64,000 nt of DNA from Amoebophrya sp. A120 (taxonomy: Eukaryota; Sar; Dinophyceae; Syndiniales; Amoebophryaceae), in assembly GCA_905178155.1 (NCBI GenBank), contig CAJINV010000001.1, positions 12,135,832-12,199,831 of the forward strand. The letters are read 5' to 3'. Made by a program: the position numbers and the translations under genes. The notes beneath the pieces are model-generated. The model was not told the DNA's origin, ran no database searches, and was given only the letters and a program-made list of their open reading frames with translations. This document shows, piece by piece, positions 54,347 through 64,000 of this stretch (positions within the stretch are counted from its first letter, which is position 1; every line of letters starts with the position of its first letter).

Positions 54347-57261
54347 ATGGTGGAACAATCTCCGAAACAAGCTACAAAGGCGAAAACAAGGGAGGCCGCG
54401 GCGCAAGCTTCGTCCTCTACTTCCAATGAGATGAAACAAGACCAGCAGAAGGAGATGCTGGAGAAAAAGGAGGCTATTTCCAGCAGCCGCACGCGGGCGT
54501 ACAAAGATTCATTGAAGGCGATGAAACAGAACAACTACAGTGGGTTGGCGTCGGCGGTGGACAACGATGACGGCGTGCCGGCCCATTACCCGGTGATATG
54601 CATTGCAAAAATAATATCGCATGGTCGGAATTAAAATTATAAGAATTGATCACACGGATAATTCGTGTGGCAGATTGAAACTTTTGAAAGTCATGGAGAA
54701 ATAGCATTTGTCAGCTGAGCATTTACTACTTGCACAAGCAAGTACATCTTTCACGCAGTGTACTTGCAATTATTTCGACGAGTGCGATACTTTTGCTGTG
54801 CATAGGTTAGCAGTGGGGGCAACACCTACGCGAGTATCTTCGGCTCCCAGGATTCCACCGCGTACAGTGGGTCTACCACCTCTACCCTGGATTCCGCGGG
54901 CTATGCGACCTCGGCCGCGGCCAGCGTGACGGGGCCCTTGCCGCCACTCGCGCCGGGTTCTAGTACCGCAGGACCTGCCGCAGGCGGGTTGCACCACCAG
55001 GGCGGGGGTCAACATGGTCAACATCCACAACATGGTGGACCAACTGGTAGCCATGGTGCTGCGAACAACCTTCCGTACGGTTGCAACCCCTACCACGGCC
55101 AGGACGTGAACCACGCCGCTGTGGCAAGTTACGCACAACAGATGGCAGTCGCCGCGGCCATGCAGAACTACTACAGTGCGGCCGGCCATGCGCACGCCGC
55201 GGCGGCGGCGAGTAATCCGCTCGGGATGAATCACGGTGCGAACACCTTCAATCCCGGCCCGAACGGCTTGATGCCGCCCTCGATACTGGATCATCAACAT
55301 CAGAGCAACCCGTTAGCCGGCCCCGGCGGACCACCCGGTGCAGTGGCGGCCAACGGATTCCACCCCCAGATGCCGAACCCGTACCATGCCGCGGGTGCCT
55401 ACGGGCTGAGTGCGGCGATGCATGGATTTGGTTTTCCGAATGCGTACCAACAGGCGTACCAGCAGCAGCAGAACAGCTTTCTCACCGCCGCCGCGCAGGC
55501 CCACGCGGCCGCGCAGGCACAGGCTGCTGCCGCCGCGGCAGCGGCAGCCTCGAACAACCACGGTGGATCTAGTTCTGCGGGGACCGGCGGCGCGCCGCAG
55601 ACGCCGGGCAGCAATGCGGGCGGTCTGCCACAGATGCCGCAGTACGTACCCGTCCCGGTTCCAGTCCCGGTCCCGGTGACCCAGATCCACCAACTCCCCG
55701 AATACGAACTGGAGAAACTGATACTGTCGAAGCGGTACAACAAACAGCGCATGCTGGCGGCGGCGAGCGCGAGTAAGTTCTGGGCGGCCGGGGCAGGCGT
55801 GTACAACAACGGCCCTGGTGCGGCGAACAAGGAGAATCTGAATCAGGCCATGCTAGGGGGCAACCGCCTGGATTACACGCAGATGCGGGGAGGCGGTGCA
55901 GGAAAGGGCGGTGGACTCGTCGACAGGGACAACATCTGGAACAATTTTAACCCGCCGAAGCAGCACGCGGCCGGCCCGGGGCCGCAGCAGAACGCAAAAA
56001 TGAAAATGTACGGACAGGATATCGGCTCGCAACTATCCAGTGCCAGCACCACACCAGGTGAGGACATTGTTTCTTTTTTCGAATATGTTTATTGGGTGGT
56101 TTACTTTTTTGTGACGTAGACGCCAGACCACCAGCACCTCCACCTTACTCTGTTCAAGATTCATGTATGATGATGAGACAAACGTACGAGCTGGGACGTG
56201 CTGAACTTGCTGATGTATATGGTCTTTCTTTGATAGATACAGTAACAGTTGCAGATACAGTCAAGCCGCCAAAGCTCAGCTACGCCCCTGAAAAAGAAGA
56301 AAATGAAACCGACCTCGAATAGGTGACGACGCCAGCAGCGGCATTACCGACGAAGGGCTCTGTGACGGGCCGCCGACCACTGTGATGATCTGCAATATCC
56401 CGAGTTTATTGACGCAAGAAATGATGCTGGACGTCATCAACAGTTACGGCTACAAAGGAAAGTACTCATCTACTTTTGCTGATGTTTTAGTCGACATCTC
56501 TGCGGAAGTGAAGGAAGTCAAGCTCTAGCTCAGATGATCATTCACGACCACGATTAGCCACTGGCAGGTCTTCTGAAGATCATCAATGAATATGAAGATA
56601 CTACTCGATCTACTTCGTTGCAAAAGATCTACGAAAAATGAAAAATGTGCTTACTTGAGGTACGACTTCTTCTACCTGCCGATCGATTTTTCGACGAAGG
56701 CGAATTGCGGGTTCGCGTTTGTGAATTTCCTGATGCACGACGACATGCAGGGGTTCATGAAGGTGTTCCAGAATTTGGCCTTGCACGAAAAGTCGAAAAA
56801 ACGAACCAAGTGCGTCCCGGCGGATCTGCAGGGTTTTGAGAAGAATGTCGAGTACCACCGCAATTCGGCTTCGAATCGGGACACCATTCCTGCGGAATAC
56901 CGCCCGCTGATTTGGGATGCCGATGGTACTTACAATGGAGCCGTTTTTGTACTGGAAATGCGGTTGGCGTTGGTGGTCCATCAATCGCATACGGATTCTT
57001 GGATCGATCATATTTGATTGTAGTTCACTTGCAGGCACGACATAGTGGCTTTCCGTTTTTCACGAAATCTGATTTGTTCTGAGTGTTATGTCCGCAAAGA
57101 GGATTAAGTTAGTGAACAAACTTCTTCTACTGTTTATTCCTGCAGGTACCGCCTCGTGTCTGCCCCCGCCCTCTAAGAAACTGCGCCCGATTTTTCTCAA
57201 ATCTTGGAAGAAAAATGCAGCCACGCGACGCGGCCCGCCGGCGCGCAATCTGGAAGGTTGA
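54347..57261 (+). CDS. Mei2-like RNA-binding protein with C-terminal RRM
   Basis: Exons 54347-54596, 54810-56057, 56323-56461, 56660-56925 and 57146-57261 sum to 2019 nt, 672 aa. Intron 1 is a family A element; the rest are GT-AG (GTGAGG, GTACTC, GTACTT). The long N-terminal part is Ala/Gly/Asn/Gln/Pro-rich, with poly-Ala and a PVPVPVPV run, and is probably disordered. The C-terminal domain (about residues 515-605) matches the Mei2-type RRM: TTVMICNIPSLLTQEMMLDV, YKGKYDFFYLPIDFSTKANC (RNP1 region; plant Mei2 proteins have YDFLYLPIDF), then GFAFVNFLMHDDMQGFMKVF. Two introns cut through this domain. Mei2-type proteins bind RNA and control meiosis or differentiation in yeast and plants; the role here is unknown. 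The basic tail ends ARNLEG. Confidence 0.88.
54597..54804 (+). mobile_element. Introner-like element, family A copy 6
   Basis: This 208-bp element starts TATGCATTGCAAAAATAATATCG and ends GCGATACTTTTGCTGTGCATA. The flanks GGTGA (54592-54596) and GGTTA (54805-54809) match at four of five positions; either copy gives valine at the junction (GTG or GTT). It is longer and more diverged than the other A copies and lacks the CAGGATA ending. Confidence 0.82.
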
Positions 57262-60200
57262 AGCCGGAGCGGGAGGATTCGATTTGACGCCGAGTGTTTG
57301 ACGACTTGGTGAATTTTATGTTTGTTGATATCAAGAAATTCGATACGTAGAGTTGTAAATATGTTCTTCCTACAGTATTAAAAAAAAAGTAGTACAACGA
57401 GATATCTGGTTTTGGACCCTGAATTCGTTTCGGTCAGCTATACAGTATTGATAACGTACAGCATGCAGAACATTTTAACATAGAGTCTTCAACCAATTAC
57501 ACTGATTCAGATGCCTTCCTCTTCTCATATTTGTTTAGTTAGCCCCAACGCCCTCGCCCAGATTTGTTATGCAATTCCCCGCCCTGACAAGCGACTATCC
57601 CAGCCTTGTAGCAAAAAATACTTGTATGAACGACCGTGTACGAACTTTTTCATAAGGAGAAACGCGCAGTTACAGCACTCTACCTCATTGTTGTCTCCTA
57701 AAACGCTATTGTCGTACAATCTTTCACCCAGAATATTACTGCTCCCCCACCCACGAGTCTCTCCCGATTTGCCGCCCTCAAGACGTAAACGAAAAGTAGA
57801 CGAATAGCACATACATGGGTACACATCTTCTCTGGCAGCGACCCTCTCCCTTTTTTTCGACGACGGTCGGGAACGATGGAGGAACCGGGTGGATGCTAAA
57901 CGTCAACGAAAGAATTGTATTTGTTTTTACACAACGAACAACTTTTCACAACGAGCGATGTACGTGTATGACCACGACACGCGGAAGAAAAATACCACTT
58001 CTAGTAGCAGTAGGTGCCATTAATAAATGTGACTGCCGTGCCTTGCTTCTGGAAGTGGCCGGGATTTTTTGACCTATCAAACGAAGCGTGTACCTGCTAA
58101 AACAAAGCTATTCCGTCACCACAGCTACAAAAGTTCTTTTACGTACTCTCGCCCGCCCAGCTAAACGGCAACGCTAGTAAAAATGTTAGTTTTTTCATGC
58201 TTTTATCACAGATAGAATGCGCAAATTTTTTATAGTCTTTATCACTTCTTGTGTTGATATTATTCAAGTGCCGCAAACTCAGCCAGACTTATAAAATGAT
58301 ACAGCTCCACCTCACGTCGCTGTGAATGCGGATTTTGCGACGACGCGACAGAGCGCTATGCTATATAATTTTCATCGATGAAGAACGAAAACTGGTAGTT
58401 ATAGCGCACACAATTTTGGTTGGAACAAAATATTTTGACTCTATAAAAAAACAATCGAAATGACCACATCAGGAGAAAAAGGCAGCTCGTCTTCTTAACC
58501 GCGACCGTGTGCTATGCATAAAGCACAACATATCGTTCATGGTTGGGAATGGAGGAAAAAGACGGCGCTTTCTTCGAGTACCTCTCCTAAAAGTACTGCA
58601 CTACTACGACAACAACTTTTGAAAGCGATTAGTGCTGGATGCCTGTGTGAAGACACAGCGCTACGCAAGGCTACCAGATGAGAAATTTCATCAACAGCCG
58701 TCAAGATTTTATTTAAGCGCCCTTATGTTTAATGCAGATTCACTAACATAATTTCAGCTGTAATTCTAAATAGTACAATCCGGCAACCGCCCAGTATGCC
58801 TAAGCGAGGCTCCACGTCTTAAAAAATTTCTTCATGGCTTTATATGATTTTTCCGGCAACCGACACTGAGCGTGATCCGTTTAGAAATATATCCTTCCAT
58901 TCTGAGCAGGAGCTCGTCCTTGCTTTTCAAAATTACCCGTACTCGGAGTTGTTTCAGCGATCGATTTTGAGGAGGGTAAAACACTACTGATTTCAGAAAT
59001 TTAGGTCTCCTTCATCTTTGACTCGTGATGGGGGCGACCCAATCATGGCAAGAAGAAGGAGAGGACGACGACGACGATTAAAGCTAAACCAAAACTTATA
59101 TCCCTAGCGAGGTCTGGTGATCGTTGACACGACCACTTTTACTACAAGCCTGCGGCGGTATCTTTAGAGTTGAGAGAGCGTGAAGCCGACAAGCGCACTT
59201 TCACATCGGGCGCAAGAACGAGCGACGGCTTTTCTACATCCGTGCGTCTTTGTTGTAGTATCTACAGGGGACGACGATATATGTGGAACAGGCCCAGCAG
59301 CAGCGGCACCGAAGGAGGGGTGTTGGAAAAAGTAGACTATGATGTAGTTGAAACTCAAAGCGCTTCACGAGGACCAATTATTTATTTGCTAGGTCCAGGA
59401 GAACACGAAAAGCCCCTCTCTACTGCGAAAGTAGAATAACTCCTTGGCTCGATGAAGTTGCTGCAGATCTTTTAGATGACCTCTATTAGCCTGATATACG
59501 ATGATGGATTTTAGTCTTAGGGGCAGATTTTCATTTTGGAACAACAGGCAAGCGCTGCTGTTCATGGCGGCTGCCTGTTATTTTTTAAATGTATGAAATG
59601 AAGTCAGGAAAGAGAAGATCGCAAGAAGTTGCGGAGTGGTTCATGCGCATGCCCTTTCCCACGAGGAAGTCTTCGGGGCGGAGGAGGCAAAAAATGCCGG
59701 GGAATAGAAGAAGAGGATCTATACAATGCAAAAGACAAGCCGGCTTTGTGCTGATTTAGCAGTCGCTTTATTTCAACACAACCGGGCAGTCAGAAACCAA
59801 GCAGACCAATAAAACGCCGCTCCCCTCATTGATACTTACTCTGCAACTTCGATATTTTGCTCTCTAGAGTCTTCGCATAAGACTAACGACGCACCTCATG
59901 ATGATGAAATAGAATCACGCGAAAAATAATGACCACGACAAACGAAATTTAGTTTTTACGGCTTTGCAAATTTAGAAAGGAAAGCGGAGGACCCCAGCTC
60001 CTGTGGCTTGGTCGAGCAGGCTCAAGGCGTGCACGAGTTTCGCTGCCGTCATTACGTCTTCTAAAGCACGACAACGCGCTGTCCTGCGGACTAATTAACG
60101 ATGATGTCCGAAGTGATTCTGATCCAGATCCGAAACTTTGTGCAGCAATTGGATGAGGCACAGTGAGATCTGCTTTCATGATCACGACGATGATGAGCAG

Positions 60201-60620
60201 CTACAGATCAAAATGTTCATCACAATAGACAGCTGAGGTGAAGATCCAACAGAGCTCAGTCAGAGGAGGATCCTGATCGAAAGTGAAATTATAGATCTGA
60301 CGGTTGAATTTTTGGTTTCTCTATCATATGTTTATTCCGAAAATTTTGGACATCTCATAAAAAAATGAATTTGGTTATGGTTTGTCCACTTGAACTTGCA
60401 GTAAAAGATATCACTCCCGAAATCAAGAACCAGACGCAGGCTATTAGATGGTGTGGTGTTTTGGAGAAGTGATCAATTATCGTTCATCGTGTGCATCACA
60501 GTATTAACCCTTCAGCCTTGTAGTTTTCAGTCGGGTCAAGTATATCGATGGTTCCTCTGCTTTTTTCAACATTTTCTGAGCAAACTTATAGTTACAGAAA
60601 CGAAAGCAATATATAGCAAA
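57262..60620. other. Long AT-rich intergenic region
   Basis: Longest gene-poor stretch of the window. ORFs of 85-98 codons at 57511, 57815 and 59170 have no motif, and their composition is that of the spacer. No introner termini were seen here. Confidence 0.5.
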
Positions 60621-62632
60621 ATGTCGTCCGTTGCGAGCTCGAGCACACCTATCCCAGCTTCCGAGGTCCTTGTGACGCTTGGGGGATACGACGGGCAGGT
60701 GAGTGGGTATGACGTGGAGCAACAAAAATTCGTCTTTGGTTACACCACGCACTTGGGCTCGGTCCGGGATATGCACGCGTACGGAAAAATCCTCGTAAGC
60801 GCCTCGTCCGACGATACCTGCAAGGTGTTCGACTTGCAGCTGAAAAAGGACATTGGGACCCTGCTTGCGCATGAAGGCTCCGTGAATAAGGTGCTGGTTT
60901 TAAAATCCCACATCATCACCGGCGGAGAGGACGGAAAAATCTGCTTCTGGAGGCGGGGCGACCTGGAATTGTTGCTCAAAGTCCAAACCAAGGGCGTGGT
61001 CAGCTTGGCTTGCGATCGCGAAGAGAAGATTCTGGTCTCCGCGCACTCGGATAACAAGGTGCGCATGTGGGACATGAAGGACGGCAAACCGGTACTAAAA
61101 ACATTCTTTTCTGTGAATCAACGTAGGAACTGCATCTGCAGATCTCCCAGAAGTGAAAGCAAGTGTATTTCTCTCTATGAATTTAGCAACCGTGAAGATG
61201 ATCCCTCCTTCATATCGGAACTTTTCCAAACCGTATTAACTTGACAAACTGCCAAAAATAACAGGTGTGGCACTTGGGGCTCGATCTTCCATTGACGGAC
61301 GTGTGCTTTGACAAGGAGCACCTGGCGCTTTTACCCCGGGACGGCCGCAACGTCCAGATTGTCCACGCGCCCACATCGGCGGTGGACTCCATCACCACCG
61401 ATGCCTTTGAAAAGCGAGTCACGGCAATTTGCTTCAACAAGGATGGTTTGCTGCTGGGAGACGCCGAGGGCGCGGTGCGCTTGGTGCGTTTGGGGGAGGA
61501 CAATAAAGTTGTTCCAGGTGGCACGACAGCGAATGCTGAGGAAGCAGATAAAGAGACGACCGCAAATCTCGAGGACAGCGACTTGGACGAAGAGGAAGAC
61601 CTTGAAGAGGAGCTGGTGGAAGAATCTGAAGACATGCTTGACGACGAGTTTCCTTCAGCAAACACGACTACAGCTGCAAATAACGCGAGCACCTCTGCCG
61701 GTTCTACTTCTGTAAGTTCCAAGGGAAGCAAAGAAAAAAATCAGCAACTCCGCCCCGCATCCGGTAGCCGTGTGCGCTTCCTCTCCGCGCTGGGGGATCT
61801 AGTCGCTGTTGCGCTGGCCAGCGGCGAAGTGGAAATTTACAACACGGCCGATGGCGATTTTGTGAAACTGACCTCGTTCGAAGTTCCCTTCCGCTGCACG
61901 TCAATGGCGCTGAGCTTTGTCGATAACGAACAATTGAAGAGCCAAGTGCAACAAGCCGGAAGAAAAGACGACAGTGCGCTTCTTGCCGCGGAGCAGTCGG
62001 ATTCTTCTGAAGATGCGGATGAGCAAAGCGAGGGAGCGGCAGGCAACAAGAAGCGAGTGACATTTGACGATGCCAGCGACGAGGATGATGATGACGACTC
62101 TGAGAACGCAGGAGGTGACGAGGGAAAGACGCAAGCAACGCAGAAAAATACTGCTGCCCCAGCAACAGCAACCACGAAACCGAAAAAGAAACGAGGGCGG
62201 CGCGCGGGGCAAGCTGCGAAGGAAAGGGAACTGCAGGAAATCGAGCAGCTGGCACTGAAGAACATCAACAAGGAAAGACAAAAGGCAAAGCATTTGAAAA
62301 CAAGCAAGAAGGCGATGGACAAACTTTCACAGAAAAAAGTTGAGCACGAAAGACTCATCAAGAAGCAGGTGCAGCAAGCCGACAAGAAGCGACTTTTGGA
62401 ACACAAGCAGAAGGAGCAGGAGAAGGCGAAGAAAAAGAAGGACGCCAAGGACGCGAGAAAAAAGGAAAGGGAAAAGAAAAAGGAGCAGCAGCAAGAGAAG
62501 GAAAATCGGGCGAAGCTAGAGCAAAAGAGAAATGGCGACAGTGGCGCACCAGCTGGACCAAAGAAGAGCAAGGGCGGGAAAAAAGGCGGCGTGAAAAAAA
62601 CGATGAAAAAAGGCAAGAAGCCGGGACGCTGA
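60621..62632 (+). CDS. PAK1IP1/MAK11-like WD40 protein, ribosome biogenesis
   Basis: Exon 1 is 60621-61091 and exon 2 is 61265-62632 (1839 nt, 612 aa), with a GT-AG intron (GTACTA donor). The N-terminal two-thirds hold WD40 blades: LVTLGGYDGQVSGYDV, ILVSASSDDTCKVFDL, GTLLAHEGSVNKVLVLKSHI, ITGGEDGKICFWRRGD and SAHSDNKVRMWDMKDGK. The GTLLAHEGSV / GGEDGKICFW pair is characteristic of PAK1IP1/MAK11, a factor for 60S subunit assembly in the nucleolus. An acidic insert (about residues 195-225) splits later blades, and the C-terminus is a Lys/Glu-rich helix with nuclear/nucleolar-type basic runs ending KKTMKKGKKPGR. The start is the ATG at 60621 (MSSVASSSTPIPAS); the upstream open frame is spacer-like. 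Confidence 0.85.
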
Positions 62633-63187
62633 TACTGCATTCAATAGAGACGACTGCAAATGAAGTATAAGTAGTTCCATACTCTTCACGAGAAACGATT
62701 GGGTTTTCTGTTTGCGCAAAGAACGAATGTGAGGAAAAAGCGTGTGCATCCGAACTACACAGTTGCCGCTGGTGTTCTGAATGATCACCTTTCATTGTTG
62801 TGAAGTAGATGGCATCTGGTTCATATAGTTTGAGACTGAAATCTTCCAAGCGCGGGTTTGAGGGAAATGAGAGTCTCAAAATAGCGCATTTTTGGTAATA
62901 AAGTTCTACTCGCACCCACGTTCTGCTCCCTGCGCTGGCCACCCAAAGTTAAGAGGATTGTTGCTGCGCTCTTCCACGTCTTTTTCGTACGCACGCTGCA
63001 GTGCAGCCTTACCTTTTCTTTTCATATGTTTGGCATCGGTATCTATACCATGCATCAAGCTGGTGTCTACTTCTTACTCTAGTTTTTGACTACTCGGCGA
63101 CGATTGCTATTTCGAAGTGTAGTCTCAAGCTGTTGCTTGCTTCATTTTCCTACTTGCCACGTCGATTTTGTTTGTCGTGCTCGAAGA
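62633..63187. other. Intergenic region
   Basis: Nothing recognised; T/C-rich upstream of the next ATG. Confidence 0.55.
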
Positions 63188-64000
63188 ATGGCGGTCTCGT
63201 CAGGGGCCGACGTGAACGGGGACGAGGTGCAGCAGCTGAACACCGCCAGCCTGGACGAAGGTGCCGTGCCGTCCAAAGACCCTCCTGGCAATAAGAAGCG
63301 AGAATGGGTATTAACAACTTGTGATGGGCATGATCGGCAAAACAAGAAATCAAAATACAAAATCCTGCAGTGAAGACGTCGCCAAAGAAGAATCTTCAAG
63401 GCTTCTATCGGACGTAGTTTGTTGTAGTGAAAGAAACATGATGAATGTTGTTCGAAAATAAGTCTTCAACCACATCAAAGAAACTCAAAAGTGAAGTTAC
63501 TTCCTCAATGCGGTTTCTAGGTCGCTCAGTTGCACCAGTCGGAGAGCGAGATCCAGAAGGCGCAGCTGGAGAGCCACCGCAGTCTGATGCAGACCAAAGC
63601 CATGGCCTGGGAACACGTTTGCGACATCAGAAAGCAGACTGAAGAACAGGACGCAAACCGCGTCAAATGGCAACTCTCCGTGTACGATGGCATGCGCAGG
63701 TTGCGACAGAAAATCCTCACGCTTTCGGACCAAACCGGCGTCAGCGCTCTAGAACAGAACGGCGGCACAGCGGGGGCTGCGGTTAGCAGTGGTTCCTCGA
63801 GACCCCCCGCGAAACTGTTGTCAGGTGCGAAACTGGCGAAGACTGTGCAATCGCTGGAACACGAGCTCACCGTCTTCAAGGAGCGCCAGCGCCAGGACTA
63901 CGATGAGTTGACCCTCGTCGAGGCGACGACGTTTGAAACTCTGAAAGCGATGGAGGAACGCTTCACCGCCTGGCAGGAGCAAACGGCGAAGGAGCCGCTG
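63188..64000 (+). CDS. Coiled-coil protein, N-terminal part (cut by window end)
   Basis: Exon 1 is 63188-63307 and exon 2 runs from 63521 past the window end; the GT-AG intron (GTATTA donor, TAG acceptor) keeps phase 0. The N-terminus MAVSSGADVNGDEVQQL is polar; exon 2 is heptad-rich (SESEIQKAQLESHRSLMQTK, KLAKTVQSLEHELTVFKERQ, LKAMEERFTAWQEQ). At least 200 residues are visible. No family is recognised; a structural or motor-associated coiled coil is likely. Confidence 0.7.

Noticed and set aside
1-64000. CRISPR arrays, bacterial operons, tRNA or rRNA genes, spliced-leader gene
   Set aside because: The repeated sequences are dispersed foldback elements rather than regular arrays. I saw no tRNA or rRNA signatures and did not find the dinoflagellate leader sequence by eye; a covariance-model search would be needed to exclude tRNAs.

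Overview
The window looks like nuclear DNA of a dinoflagellate-type alveolate. A syndinian parasite such as Amoebophrya is the best guess, but this is an inference because no marker gene is present. The reasons are: every confident gene (22, plus one cut by the right edge) lies on the + strand; genes are split by two kinds of intron; intergenic DNA is AT-rich next to GC-rich exons; and many introns are short foldback elements of the 'introner' type that I recall being reported for Amoebophrya.

The main result is the introns. Twenty-eight introns fit GT-AG rules. Thirteen others do not: each is an inserted element with terminal inverted repeats, TAT...ATA ends (or close variants) and a 5-bp target-site duplication (TSD). 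Six sequence families (called A to F here) share this layout. Removing the element plus one TSD copy restores an open frame in every case. Summing exons this way gave a length divisible by three for all eleven other multi-exon genes I totalled as well. Two further copies lie outside coding sequence: one inverted family A copy with a perfect TSD, and one decayed family B copy.

Layout. 0-7 kb: an unknown 823-aa zinc-ribbon protein with four elements from four families, then a large RlmM-like FtsJ-fold RNA 2'-O-methyltransferase. 7-14 kb: a PDZ-domain protein with a C-terminal hydrophobic segment, and a multi-pass membrane protein carrying three elements. 16-23.5 kb: an unknown Pro/Tyr-rich protein, a coiled-coil protein, and a SIRT6/7-like sirtuin with two elements. 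24-27 kb: an intronless FEN1/XPG-family nuclease ending in two UBA-like domains. 28-33 kb: an unknown small protein and an FkbM-like methyltransferase candidate. 33-46.7 kb: an acidic protein, ribosomal protein eL19, a Pro/Ala-rich protein, a DsbA-family oxidoreductase, three small unknowns and a membrane protein. 46.9-50 kb: an SQD2-like GT4 glycosyltransferase. 51.2-52.5 kb: an unusual segment between 51-bp perfect direct repeats, with the only substantial antisense ORF. 54-57 kb: a Mei2-like RRM protein. 60.6-62.6 kb: a PAK1IP1/MAK11-like WD40 protein. 63.2 kb to the end: the start of a coiled-coil protein.

The genes do not form a pathway. RNA work is represented by eL19, the MAK11-like factor, the RlmM-like methyltransferase and the Mei2-like protein; chromatin and DNA work by the sirtuin and the nuclease. 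Exon borders come from reading frames and splice sites only; no transcript or database data were available.
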